Position numbers and translations under genes: made by a program. From the NCBI GenBank assembly GCA_011947345.1, contig JAAVTG010000224.1, forward strand, positions 1 through 55,742: a stretch of DNA of 55,742 nt, given 5' to 3'. Of the stretch, positions 11,054 to 21,785 are shown piece by piece; position 1 is the stretch's first letter; each line of letters begins with the position of its first letter. The DNA comes from Phytophthora quininea. Lineage: Eukaryota > Oomycota > Peronosporomycetes > Peronosporales > Peronosporaceae. The notes below the pieces were generated by a model that was not told the DNA's origin, searched no databases, and saw only the letters and a list, made by a program, of their open reading frames with translations.

Positions 11054-12323
11054 ATGAGCCGTCCGGAGCACATCTCGCCGCCGGAGGTGCGTCTTCTCGT
11101 GGAGTACTGCGACTAATGATGGTATCGCCAATTAACTGAGCGTGTTGCAGCTTTTCTACGATGAGAAGGAGGCGGCCAAGTACAACTCGAGCTCGCGCAT
11201 CGTCAAAGTGCAGGTGGGTCAAGGGTGGTGGAAGCTTTTGTATTGAGTTTTCTCAGCATTAAATGGCGCATTTGCACTGCAAATATTGCAGCAAGAATTG
11301 TCGAACCGAGCGATTGAGCTGCTGAACCTGCCTGAGGACAAGGAGGCGTTCATTCTGGATGTCGGATGCGGCAGTGGACTCAGCGGAGGTCCGTGCTCAC
11401 TTGCAATGAGCTTCCAGTCGAGATTATTGACTGTTTGTTGTGCATTTCGCTGTGTTTTATTTCTGCAGTTGCATTAGAAGAGCATGGCCACGCTTGGGTG
11501 GGCGTCGACATCAGGTTGGTGTTGGAATGCTAAAGTACTTAATGAAATGTTGGACTATTACTGACTGTCTTGCTGTTTCTTGCAGTAAGGACATGCTGGA
11601 CATTGCGTCGGAGCGCGACAGCAGCGGAGACGTTTTCCTGCAGGACATGGGCGGAGGTCTGCCCTTCCGACCAGGCGTGTTCGACGGCTGCATCAGCATC
11701 TCGGCCATCCAGTGGCTCTGCTACTCGGACAAGAAGGAGCACACAGCGCGGAAGCGTCTCACGCGCTTCTTCACGTCGCTCTACACGTGTCTGAAGGCTG
11801 GCAGTCGTGCCGTACTGCAGTTGTATCCCGAGACTCCCGAGCAGATGGAGGAGATCTCAGGCACTGCGATGCGCTGCGGCTTCTCGGGCGGTCTGGTTGT
11901 TGACTTCCCTAACAGTACCAAGGCCAAGAAGTTTTATCTGTGCTTGTTTGCTGGTTCTGCGTCGGAGCAGCAGCAAGTGCCGCAGGGTCTTGGAGTCGGC
12001 GCCACAGCCGATCAGATTTCGTACGAGGGTCGTGCTCGTAACCAGCGCGTACGTTTATTGCCAGTCTTCGACTTTGTCTAGGCTGTCACTTACGTGTAGT
12101 ATTTTCCTTTCTTTCGGTACAGCAACGTCGTGGCAAGGGCCGTGAGTCTGTCAAGGCCAAGTACGTATCTGTCTTGGCGAGTGCACTGTTGAAACATGTA
12201 TTGACTGTGGGTGGTTATCGCAGGGACTGGGTGCTGGCCAAGAAGGAACGTTATCGCAAGCAGGGCAAGAAGGTCAAGGCGGACAGCAAATTCACGGGTC
12301 GCAGGCGTCCTGGGAAGTTTTAA
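11054..12323 (+). CDS. BUD23/WBSCR22-type 18S rRNA (guanine-N7) methyltransferase, seven exons
   Basis: SAM-dependent methyltransferase that modifies 18S rRNA and supports 40S subunit maturation in the nucleus. Exons by GT-AG borders and unbroken homology: 11054-11086, 11151-11213, 11292-11388, 11469-11514, 11586-12048, 12123-12160, 12224-12323. Exon 1 starts MSRPEHISPPE and exon 2 LFYDEKEAAKYN, matching the RPEH-x-x-PPE-LFYDE opening of the family. The SAM-binding loop is LDVGCGSGLSG, split at its end by an intron. FDGCISISAIQWLC and GSRAVLQLYPE follow, then GFSGGLVVDFPNSTKAKKFY. The basic C-terminus (VLAKKERYRKQGKK, ending RRRPGKF) is typical of the family. Introns are 62-80 bases. The gene is intact, one of the few here without a frameshift. 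It is convergent with bactofilin, 149 bases apart. Confidence 0.93.
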
Positions 12324-12472
12324 GGGTTTGCAATACAAGCAAACGCGCGATGTCTTCAGGGTGCTGGGTATATATTACATTGACAGTCGAATCAAGGGTT
12401 TTGAGATGAACGATCTGAGCTGCGCGTTGGATGGAAAGGATGTTATTATCAAAGGCTTCTCTCTATTAGATA

Positions 12473-13084
12473 TTAATCAACTCGCTTGCGGTGGCGGCTG
12501 GGAGATCTCGTCCTTGACGATCTCCCTTTCTCGTTGATTCGCTCGGGCGCTTGCGGGTTGACGTTGAGTCTTCCGACGACGATGCACTCGGGCTCAATCT
12601 TGACCGTCTTGGCGGTAATGTTGCCGAAGACTTGGGCCTTGTCACGTAGGACGAGCTTCTCGACGTTGATGTTGCCTACGATGCGTCCGCCAGTGACATA
12701 CACCTCCTTCATGTTGTCGATGTTTCCGAGCAGTACGCCTCGAGTGCCGAGCACGAGAGACCCCTTGGAATTGAGTTTGCCTTCGAATTCGCCTTCAATA
12801 CGCAGCAGTCTCTCGAAACTCAGCTCGCCTTTCATCTTGACCGCAGCGCCGATCGTCGTCTCCGGTTCAGCGTCGATGATCGGCACTTTGGACTGGCGAG
12901 GAGCGCTGTAGGTTGGAGTCAACGGTGGCGAATTCGTCGGTCGGTTGTGGCGACCTCGTCGCATTGGCGACATGTTGTAGTCCTGGTCCGAGTACGTGTC
13001 GTCGGGATAATCTGGCGGGGCCGACGGCACGTTGGAGCGCTTGGGTTTGGGCGGTGGGTTGCGCGGCGCGGCCACCTCGTCCAT
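12473..13084 (-). CDS. bactofilin (polymer-forming cytoskeletal protein)
   Basis: Intact 203-codon reading frame. A Pro/Arg-rich, disordered N-terminal tail of about 70 residues leads into a bactofilin (DUF583) core at about residues 75-180. The core contains TTIGAAVKMKGELSFERLL, RIEGEFEGKLNSKGSLVLG, VYVTGGRIVGNINVEKLVL and AQVFGNITAKTVKIEPECIV. The regular spacing of G-x-I/V and hydrophobic residues is the signature of its right-handed beta-helix. A basic tail (SRTRSPSRHRKRVD) follows. In bacteria, bactofilins form non-polar, nucleotide-free filaments that scaffold cell-wall enzymes or stalks. The role in an oomycete is unknown. There are no introns or frameshifts, and base composition resembles its neighbours, so a recent bacterial contaminant is unlikely: it lies between clear eukaryotic genes. 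Confidence 0.88.
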   Translation of the reverse strand: MDEVAAPRNPPPKPKRSNVPSAPPDYPDDTYSDQDYNMSPMRRGRHNRPTNSPPLTPTYSAPRQSKVPIIDAEPETTIGAAVKMKGELSFERLLRIEGEFEGKLNSKGSLVLGTRGVLLGNIDNMKEVYVTGGRIVGNINVEKLVLRDKAQVFGNITAKTVKIEPECIVVGRLNVNPQAPERINEKGRSSRTRSPSRHRKRVD

Positions 13085-13496
13085 TTTAGAGCGTGACCGG
13101 CTGACGGAGTTCCGGGGCGGCAGAAGCGGGAGCGAAATTATCGCTCACCTGTCGAGTGCGGCGGGAGGGATAGCTACGATCTCTCCTGCTTGGTGCTTGG
13201 CTGGTGCAGATATCCCGCGTGAACGGCGTGCAGCTTTTCTCGGTCGACGGTGATCTCAAAGAAATGAAGAGCAAATGGCGCCAAATTCGGACAACATGCA
13301 GCTCCTTCATCGCATCACCAACTATTTCGGCGGCACGGCGAAACAAGAATAGAGGACGCAGGTTGATGCATGATCTTCATGTTCTGGTTCTTGAAGTTGT
13401 GCTTGGAATGCTCGTCAATATCAACGCAAGGCCAAAGCTGTGCGTGTTAAAAAGTTAGAACGAAAGAATGAGAAGAAATCCTTGATCTGGTGGTCG
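13085..13496. other. intergenic, nothing recognised
   Basis: About 410 bases between the bactofilin start and the end of the oxygenase gene. It must hold the bactofilin promoter. No gene, repeat or clear initiator motif was identified. Confidence 0.5.
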
Positions 13497-15200
13497 TCAC
13501 GCCATGCGAGCTCTCTTTGGAGCATTTTCTCCAGCGGCATCGCTATAGAATGACAACAAACGCTGCAGTTCCGGTTGGTATAGTTGCAGAGCTTTCTGGC
13601 GGTCTGCAAGCCATGTTGGCGTTTTCGTAATGACCACATGTGCTCCTCTTCCTCGACCGAAGGGCTTGAGCTCAAATGAAGCGTTGATTTGCTTCTGTCG
13701 TGTCCACTTGCACGCGTAGCTCCGCGCTTGATTGATCCCTAGGAACGGGATAATCCCCACCGTACTCATCGACATCTCCGGACCACGCAAGAAAGCTTGC
13801 ACGTGGGCATTGTCAGTGAATACGGCAGCAGGCATCTCCCACGACATGGGTCGATCCAGACACGAAAGTTGTCGCTTGAGCCACCCGATACGCGTCCATG
13901 CGATAGACGTGAGCACGGCGAGTTTATCATCCTCTACACCGACTAAATGCTGCGAAAACCCTTCGACTACTGGACGGAGCTGGCTCGGGTCCATTTGCTG
14001 GAATTTGTCGGCCACCACATCAAAGATGTACCGGATCCCACAGTGAATCGTCCACTTCCAAAGCAAACTCAACGTCTTGGACGAGCACAGAATATCGTTG
14101 CGGAGCTTGATGGCCATGTTCACCACCGCGTACAATAGCGGAATTTGAGCGACTCCGTGGTCCAGGCCGTCAAGCACTCCTAGTAGAAAGTCAATGCCAG
14201 CGCCAGTGTTCAGCAAAGCTTGGCCAATGTCTTTCCAGGCGAACGTGCGAACAATCGCGATGATGGACGGGACAAGAGCCTCCTTGTCGTCCAAGAGGAA
14301 GAAGAACTTGTTGAAGAACAGGATGACCAAGATCAGATCTCCTGTGGTCACCAACAGATCACACATGCCACGACAAAAGCTGATTGAAAAGGTTTCCGCT
14401 TGTTGCAGTGCGAACCTTCCCAGCACTTCATTCATAAACACAAGAAGTGCTGAAGATGAGATCGGCGCCACCGATTGAAGGATCTTCACAGCCGCGTCCT
14501 CGTTAATGAACTTGAGAGCCTTTTTCGTAGCCTGCATGACGGGCCATGCCACGATCGCGTACCGTGAGTAGGTCGTGACGCTGGTCGCTCCTTCGTTCCC
14601 CAGATACCCCGTGTCACCACCTCGAATTCTCCAAAGATCAGCCAGAGTCTCTGCTCCAGGGTTTAGAAAGTTAAGTACCGGCATCATCGTTGACAAGCCG
14701 TACTTCTCGCCGACCACAGAGTACCAGGAAATGGACTGGTGGCGTCCTGATTCCTCCCAGCTCCGACAGTTTTCGACGTAGCCCACCAAGAGAGACAGAT
14801 CTGCCAGAAAGAAGTAGAGCTTTTTGTTTGGAGCAGCGCTTGCATTTGATCGCGCGAGTACTTGGAACCTGGCTCGGTCGATACCTTTCAGAGCTCCAGT
14901 TCCCAGGTCCTTGATACTCTTCTCCGTGTATTCGTGCGCCAACAGCAGCGCAAAGTCCTCGCTCGATTTCATCCGATTGATTGCATCTACCACGACATCA
15001 TCCGCTGGTCGGATCTCACCTCCTAAACTCGAGTCGCTCATCGTCGGTGGCAAGCAAAGCGAGTACACCAACACCAGTCGATATCCACTCGTCACTGTCT
15101 CCACCGCATGCTCTGCGTCAGCATAATGCACCGCATAATGCGAATAATACGCAGCGGTGCCTGCGTTTTCGCCGAAGTTGTGGCGATACTGCTCGCCGCT
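13497..15200 (-). pseudogene. 2OG-Fe(II) oxygenase paralogue 1, 3' part (cut by retrotransposon)
   Basis: C-terminal part of a large 2-oxoglutarate/Fe(II)-dependent oxygenase-like protein. It resumes directly after the retroelement with GEQYRHNFGENAG, continuing the frame that stops on the far side of the element at VVYQGS. It carries the distal iron ligand and 2OG-binding arm (HYAVHYADAEHAV, then GYRLVLVYSLCLPP) and a long C-terminal region of about 480 residues of unknown function (LNFLNPGAETLADLWRI, EVLGRFALQQAETFSISF), ending KRARMA. This half is open throughout. The frame runs on into the LTR for 46 codons, but that part is not native. The 5' half is at 20943-21556. If the insertion is fixed, the gene is disrupted. 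Confidence 0.82.
15196..15200. repeat. target-site duplication, left (CCGCT)
   Basis: Five bases next to the left LTR, identical to 20943-20947 beyond the right LTR. Five bases is the size expected from Ty3/gypsy integrases. Deleting the element and one copy restores the oxygenase frame exactly. Confidence 0.93.
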
Positions 15201-15465
15201 TGTTATGGCTCCCAAATGGAAAATGTAGAAGTGATAATGTATTGAGCAGTTCCTTAGCTCCTGCACTAGCTGCTCTTCTTCGATATGCATGTCCTGGAGG
15301 CTTTGTGGACGGTTAGTGCATTTCCGTAGTTGCCACAACCGTCTGTGTTTGCAGCAACCGTCTGCGGGTCTAACCGTCTGTGCTTGTTTTTCGTTTCCTC
15401 TGCAGTGAAGTTGTTGCTGGGCTTGATCCCATCTACAACCTCACAGTGTTGCCACGGCGACAACA
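15201..15465 (-). repeat. 3' LTR of the Ty3/gypsy element
   Basis: 265 bases, with TG...CA ends in either direction (TGTTATGGCT to GGCGACAACA on the plus strand). It matches the copy at 20678-20942 along its whole length by eye. It contains several copies of AACCGTCTG (around 15339, 15356, 15370), a small internal repeat that may belong to its promoter or terminator. Confidence 0.95.
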
Positions 15466-15476
15466 CTTCCCCCTCC
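15466..15476 (-). promoter_or_regulatory. polypurine tract (plus-strand primer) of the retroelement
   Basis: The minus strand reads GGAGGGGGAAG immediately before the 3' LTR. This is the expected place and composition for the primer of second-strand DNA synthesis. Confidence 0.85.
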
Positions 15477-15548
15477 AAAGACTTTCCTCGCGTTTGATAT
15501 GCATGCAGCGTCCCGGTGCGCTGCTGGTTCCTGTGTCTTGCTCGTCTG

Positions 15549-18500
15549 CTAGACAACCTTGATATTTAGCGCCTTGCGCATCGCCTTGACAGTAGTCTTG
15601 GTGTCGTGATCGCGGACGAAGGCTTTCACTGCGGTTGGAACATCTTCCAACAGTGCATCTGCCGGCTCCCACGAATCTTCCATGTTGTCGAGGCCGCGCC
15701 AATGCACCTTGATTTCGTGCCGTTTCTCCTTGGTGTTGTATCGCACTTCGAGCAACGAATCCACTACATGCCCTTCGCTGTTGTGGGCAATATGCAGCAA
15801 GAGGTCTTCTGTCACGTTTAAAGTCGAGTCTGCATAGAACTTGAGTCGACTTGCGTGTGCTTCTTTTCGTTGTCCTGTGATAAGGTTTTGGATTTCAAAA
15901 TCCAATTTGACACGGTCGCCACTACCTGGGCCGGACCACACCACTTAACGCGCAGTTTACTGCGTGTATGCTGCCAAACATCCGCGTAGAGGACGAAATC
16001 TCCGACCTCGAATTGAGCCATGGCTACACTCTTCTTCTTGCTGTGGGCTTTGCGCCCAGCAGCTCTGGTGGCCGCGTTGGCCTTGCTCGTACTCTTATGC
16101 ATCTCTGTTAGAGCCTTCTGGAGTCGATCGATGTGCGAGCGCTGTGCTGCTTGTAGTTCGCTCAAGGTCGTAGTTTTGATGTGTCCTGGAACAGCGAGAT
16201 GATCAGCCGGACTCATTGCTTTAAGGCCTGTCATTGCTGTTATCGGCGCCACGCCGCCGAGAGCTGGTGAGGGTGTGTTATTTAACACCATTTGCACGAT
16301 TTTTATGACCCGCGGCCATTCTTTTGTCTGCAATCTCCATTCCGACAAAAGTGCTCGACAACAGCGCAAGGTTTCGCGCATCACCACCTCCACCGTGCCA
16401 TTCGCCCATGGGCACCTGGCGGTGGTGAAATGATGGTGGGCTCCCAAGGCATGCTGTAAGGCTTCAATCGTCTTGTTCTTAAAGTGTGAACCTTGATCTG
16501 AAACCCAGGTTCGGCAGACTCCAAACGATGAAAACCAGTCCATCAGTGTAGAGAAAGTAGCGTCCGCATCTGCAGCCTTGCACGGAACAAGCCACACGAA
16601 TTTCGATGCATCGTCCTTGATGACTAGAACGTAAGTGTCACCTGTGTCACTTTCCCCATGTACAAAAAGTCCCAGTGAATAAGTTCGTTAGGGTGTTCAC
16701 CGTGCATTGCCTCACCTAGCAAACGCTGCTGAGGTGGGCCACCCAACGTACTGGCGCAATGCAGGCACCGCTGTACAAAATGCTCGATGTCCTGCTTCAT
16801 ATCTTTCCACACATAGTGTTCACTGATCTGTTTCATGGTTACTTCACTGCCTCGATGTCCAGCAACGCCAAAATGCCCCACGATGCACGTTCGAATTTGC
16901 ATGTCAACAGCATCATCGGGAATCCAGATTTTTCCTTCGGGGCTCCTCCACAGTGCGTCCGAGTCCGATCGGTCGAATCCTGGAGGTGGTTGTGCCGAAC
17001 TCTGCACCGCCACAAACTCCGCTACCGTAGGCCATTCAAACTGTTCATCTAGTTGTGGTGATAGAGGTAGCGAAACCAGTCGAATCGCACAGATACTCTT
17101 TAAAGTTGATCCCCATCTTGACAAAAGATCAGCCCATACATTCTCTTCCCCTGTGATGTCGTGAATTCTGTAGTTGTACACCATCAAGATAATAGCCCAC
17201 CGATGCAGCTTATCGGCTGTATATTTCGGCACTGTACTCACTACACTCTGTGGATCGAAAATGTAGCGTAAGTTGCGATGGTCTGTAAACAGATCGAAAC
17301 CATCCTCTCGGTACAGCAGGTAATCAGCTCGCCTGCAGGTCTCCACAATTGCGTAGGCCTCTTTTTCCACAATGGCCCAGCGCTGTGCTGCACCCGAAAA
17401 AGATCCACTTAGCATCATCAGAGGCTCATGTTCTTGTTCACTTAGCGGCCGATTGGCTTGATCACGTGGAATTTGTGTAATGACTGCCCCCAGTGTTCAT
17501 CGCTAGCATCCGTGTACACCGAAACACGTTTGTTCGGGTCTGGATGGGCCAACAGTAACGCACTTTGAAGTGCTTCTTTGCATCGATTCAAACCGGCGAT
17601 TTCATCGTCGCCCCACCCCACATCGGATAGTTTGACGGCTCGTACCCGGGTTTTCTTGCGACTTCCAGCACGCTCATACACTCTTTCCGTGACTTTCACC
17701 AGCGGCTCGATCAGCTTGTTAAACGCTGGCAGCGAAGAGCGCATCCAGTTCAGCGCACAAACAAACTGCTGTAATTCCTGACCCGTTGTTGGTGGAGGGA
17801 GGTTCACAAGTGCGTTGATTCTCGCTGGATCGTGTTTAACACCTTCACCGGATACAACGCGTCCGCACCACAAAGCTTCTCGCAAGTAAAAGCTGCACTT
17901 CTTAGGATTCAGTTTGAGCCCTTTGTCCAAACAGATACTGAGAACTTTTTCAGCAAACGGAGTAATTTGTCGTCGCTGTCATCATACCCCAGTAAGTCAT
18001 CAATCCAAATCATTAATCCGTTGTTAAAGAGTTCATCGAACATTTGCTGAACTGTGGATTGTACATAGGCAACGCTATTTGTGCCCCCATGAGCACACGA
18101 GTTGGTGTGATGACCCCTTCCTCCGTTAAGATCGAGTAAATTTCCTGACACGCAGTTGCCATTGCAAACTGCCAGAAACCTTTAAAGAAATCCAACGCAA
18201 AATATCGTGATGATCCACGTAATTGCTCGAAAGCAGTTTCCAGAATTGGCATGGGCCAAACAATTTGCTCGACGCAAGCATTGGCACCTCGAACATCCAC
18301 TGTCATACGATGATCTGCTATTTCTTGCTTGTTTACGACATGTGGGGTGAACTCCATCGGCTCTTCGGGTTCCTGTAGCACAGACCAGCCGTAATAAGCG
18401 CGTCGATATGCTTCTTTAGAAATGCACGATGCACCGGAGAATACCTGCGTGCTTTACACTTCACTGGCGTTGCGCCAGGTTTCAAGGTCACCTCCATTGG

Positions 18501-18846
18501 AGGCATATCCACCGGTGGGTCACGGCCGATAACAATCCGAAAGACATCAATGAACTGCATTAAAATGCTTTCCAGCTCCTTCAGAAACTCAGGAGTAGCT
18601 CCAAGTTGTCGTGCTTCGTCAATCTTCTCGAGAAGAATGGCTTTAATTTCTTCCTGTTCCTTATCGCGATCCACATCAAAAACAGGGAAGCATGCTCGCT
18701 CTTCATCTTCCCGCAATGCCACTTCCTCGTCGGTTTGCGGTGGTTGTTCTTTCCATCAGAAAAGGCTAGAACGCTGGCAACTCCCTCGCTTGGGCTGTCA
18801 TCCACGTCGCCCATATCCCACTCCGCACTTACTTGTTGTGCCGCCG
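15549..18846 (-). CDS. retrotransposon pol: reverse transcriptase, RNase H, integrase, chromodomain (frameshifted)
   Basis: RT: motif A region SSRYFALDFFKGFWQFAM near 18200, then LMIWIDDLLGYDD near 18000, where Trp takes the place of the usual Tyr/Phe of Y-x-D-D. RNase H: VYTDASDEHWG near 17510, IVEKEAYAIVETC and LFTDHRNLRYI. Integrase: HHCC zinc-binding region (H-x4-H ... CLHCAS, 16870-16760), then catalytic residues in WDFLYM, VSDQGSHFKN and NGTVEVVMRE. C-terminus: chromodomain with VHWRGLDNMEDSWEP near 15680, usually used to target chromatin. Frame changes lie near 18725, 18385, 18080, 17945, 17490, 16650 and 15910. Each fits loss of one base, and six can be placed in a run such as CCCC, GGGGG or AAAAA. 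The last stop is at 15549. Confidence 0.9.
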
Positions 18847-20648
18847 CTAGTAGTTTTTAGGACTATACCCCAAACGACCCATAATCCACTTTGACAGTAG
18901 TAAATCTCCTACGCCAATCGGTAGATTTCCTTCCGTCACCCAGAAAATCACGTTTCGGAGTATTAGTGGCCCTCCTGGAGTCGAAAACCGCAAATCGAGC
19001 TTAACTTTGCCCTTCACGGGTACCGGGCTGTCTCCAACTCCCTCAATAGCGGATCCTTCAGTGGTTTCCCGCTGGTTAATCCACAATCCTTTTGCAGATA
19101 ATTGCTTCAGCAATTTTGTTGTCACAAGAGATACTTCTGCTGCGCTGTCTGGAGTAATCTCGGTATTCACCATGTCCATGACCATGCAAGGGAGAGGCGA
19201 TGCCGACGCCGCTCTCTTTGAGTCGACTGGTGCCACCGCCAAAACAGGTTTTATCACCTTTTTCCCCGTAGTTGCCTCATAAATCTCCTTAGCTTCTGTG
19301 GGACTTGCAACGTTGGGGCACTGAAACACACCGTGTGTCGGATCACCGCACTTGAAGCATTTCTTTGGCGGTCGATCACCAGTTGATTTTGGTTTCGGCT
19401 TCTTAGTGGTCTTGTCCGAGTGATCATCGGTCGTCGGTCGCGGCTTAGTTGTACTAGGTGCTCCACCAAATCCCTTCTTGGGCAATGCCGCAGGTTTACC
19501 GCCACCCTTGGTATGCGGGTAAGCTGAAATATGGGCCTCGAATCTCATGAAATCATCCAATTCACCACGAAGCCACTTCAAAAACACCGCAACGTTCGAT
19601 TTGATTGTCTTGTGACACTGTTTACTCAGCTGGTCTTTCACGGCTGCTTTAAACGCTGGCGGTCTCAAAGCGTCGACGAGATATCCAACCACCTTCTTTG
19701 GCTCGGTGTGGACGACATCCTCCATGTTGAGGCTGTCCAGTATCTCGTAAAACTCCGCCATGAGTCGAGACAATCGTGATTCCGCATCTTGCAACTCGGT
19801 GTTCATGCAAAGCGTCCTCACTTCCTTTTCCAGCGTCTTATACGCCGTGTTGTCTGGATTGCGCGCCGACAGAAAATAGTTCTTCCACTCATCCTCTGTG
19901 ATGTCCTTCTCTGCCTTGAAAAGCTCGAAATCACAGATCCTCACCAATGTGCCTTGCTCGATGCACGCACTGATTGGCATCACAAAAACTTAGCCTGCGT
20001 TCCTTGGTTCAACGCCTTTATGCGTCTCGTGTAAATCGCGTAGCTGTCCATGAACTCTCGCTTCTCTTTTTAGAGCTTCCCCGATAAATCGGAGGCACTG
20101 GGAGGTTTGTCCCTGCAGCCACAGTGACTGCCGCAGCTTCTGACACTCGTCCATTAGCTGCTTGATCGGCTCCTTGAGCAAACGCACCCCAGCGGGTTTG
20201 TAAGTGTGGTTGAACAGCTTCAGCTAAGCTTTCAAGCCTCTGTCCTTGAAGACCAACAGCTTGTTCAGCCTCCTTGAGTATCTGGTATTGCTCTTCCAGG
20301 TATCTGCGATGCTCGTCCATTTGACGACGCATCTCATTCTGCTGTTCCATCAGCGCGGCCTGACGGTCATGTTGTGTTTGCAGATATTCTGAAGTTTGAG
20401 CAGCAAGTCGATCTTGCTGAAGCTGGACCTGGCCAATCTGCTCCGCATTCCGTTGATGCGCGGCAGCAGCGTGTTGGGCCAGGGCTTCCACTTGACGATT
20501 TGTCTCACCCCGTTGAATGACTGCCGTCCGCGTGGTTGTTTCTTGCATCAGTCGCAATTCACGTTCAGATCGCGGTGGAAGTGGAGGGTAGACGGCGATA
20601 GGCATTCCCCGGCCGGGACTGCCGCCATCGCGTCGTCGGGTCTTCCAT
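18847..20648 (-). CDS. retrotransposon gag and aspartic protease (frameshifted)
   Basis: The ATG at 20648 (MEDPTTRW) is the first start after the 5' LTR. The frame changes near 20608, then a glutamine-rich coiled coil (RLAAQTSEYLQTQHDRQAAL region, about 20500-20200) leads to the capsid-like region with ITEDEWKNYFLSA and LIRPP-like DALRPPAFKAAV. A zinc knuckle of the form C-x2-C-x4-H-x4-C (CFKCGDPTHGVFQC) lies near 19362-19321. The protease follows, with TEITPDSAAEVSLV; its active site reads D-S-A instead of the usual D-[ST]-G. The frame closes at 18847 in an A5 run. One more A would join it to pol, so gag-pol may be one continuous frame. Other shifts lie near 20060 and 19990 (T-run). Confidence 0.85.
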
Positions 20649-20677
20649 GCTGGTAGCTATCCAGCTAAAGAATTCTT

Positions 20678-20942
20678 TGTTATGGCTCCCAAATGGAAAA
20701 TGTAGAAGTGATAATGTATTGAGCAGTTCCTTAGCTCCTGCACTAGCTGCTCTTCTTCGATATGCATGTCCTGGAGGCTTTGTGGACGGTTAGTGCATTT
20801 CCGTAGTTGCCACAACCGTCTGTGTTTGCAGCAACCGTCTGCGGGTCTAACCGTCTGTGCTTGTTTTTCGTTTCCTCTGCAGTGAAGTTGTTGCTGGGCT
20901 TGATCCCATCTACAACCTCACAGTGTTGCCACGGCGACAACA
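20678..20942 (-). repeat. 5' LTR of the Ty3/gypsy element
   Basis: 265 bases matching 15201-15465 by eye. As the element is transcribed on the minus strand, this copy holds the active promoter. Directly inside it (20677 downward) comes AAGAATTCTTTAGC; I could not match this to a tRNA 3' end, so the primer-binding site is not assigned. Confidence 0.95.
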
Positions 20943-20947
20943 CCGCT
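20943..20947. repeat. target-site duplication, right (CCGCT)
   Basis: Second copy of the 5-base duplication flanking the retrotransposon. Confidence 0.93.
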
Positions 20948-21556
20948 TCCTTGATACACTACCAAATCTCCTCCTTCATGCACACTGGGCAGTTGAATTT
21001 CTAACGTCGCTACCATTCTGTCCTCTTTCTCAGTGTCTTGATGCTTGGCGAAATGTCCCCCTGGTCCGTACAGCAGCAGCTTGTACAGTTGAAACTGCAT
21101 CGATACGTCCTTGTACCCCAACTTCGCTGCAACGGAAGCCACGAGGATCTGCATCCCGCTGTGCCAGATCGGATTGAGCAGTCTGAACCGGTCCACATCA
21201 AGCTGCCAGCTCTTGCGAACGCTTTCGCTCATCAAAGTGTCTAAACCTCTTCCGATTGGGGATTTCTGACACACTGCAATGAGCTTGGAAGCTGCGTCTC
21301 CAGTCAACGGGATCTGGATCAGACCCAGTCCATTGACGAACAGTCCTGGCGATTCTGGTAGAATTGTCGCCACTCCGCCAAAGGAGAACTCTCCAGCAGC
21401 TTCTTTGGCTCGAGATAATGCAGAGCCAATGACGTTGCAAGCGACCCCCAATGGAGTCGGGACAGTGTGTGGATCACCTTCATATCCGAACGGCCAAAGG
21501 TCCCGATTGGAAACTTGCTTGGCGTTTGGTGCTTCTTCGTCTTCATGTTGTGGCAT
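20948..21556 (-). pseudogene. 2OG-Fe(II) oxygenase paralogue 1, 5' part
   Basis: N-terminal half of the gene interrupted by the retroelement. The ATG at 21556 gives MPQHEDEEAPN. Family-specific stretches are LWPFGYEGDPHTVP, GEFSFGGVATILPESPGL and LDTLMSESVRKSWQL. The catalytic fold starts with YKLLLYGPGGHFAKHQDTE, in which H-x-D supplies two iron ligands. It then reads GGDLVVYQGS and runs into the LTR. Across the element the sequence resumes as GEQYRHNFG. The third iron ligand and the 2OG-binding Arg lie on the other fragment, so neither half can be a working enzyme alone. The closest relatives here are the copies at 21786-23645 and 35040-36299. Confidence 0.85.
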
Positions 21557-21785
21557 CTTCTTGTCAAATTCGAAAGTGAGTCACTAGACAGCCGGAATCT
21601 TGCACTTGTCGATACCAACTTGAAGTGACGACAATTGTCGACGCCAGTATTGCCTGCAACGCACATGCCATCAAACACTCCTCGATCTGTACAAACAGCA
21701 AGAGTTTAAACATATTATCCCGAGCCAAGAGCAGCGTTTGATCAGGCCACACGAGCTCTCTTCCGAGACTTGCCACCATCTCCAC

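Larger units (their letters stand above)
15201..20942 (-). mobile_element. complete Ty3/gypsy LTR retrotransposon inside an oxygenase gene
   Basis: A 5,742-base element transcribed on the minus strand. It has 265-base LTRs that begin TGTT and end AACA and look identical by eye, a 5-base target duplication, and a polypurine tract beside the 3' LTR. Coding order from right to left is gag (capsid-like region, zinc knuckle), aspartic protease, reverse transcriptase, RNase H, integrase and a C-terminal chromodomain. This order is Ty3/gypsy. The matching LTRs imply recent insertion. Even so, the polyprotein is split by about ten frameshifts, which I attribute mostly to missing bases in homopolymer runs. 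Confidence 0.95.
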
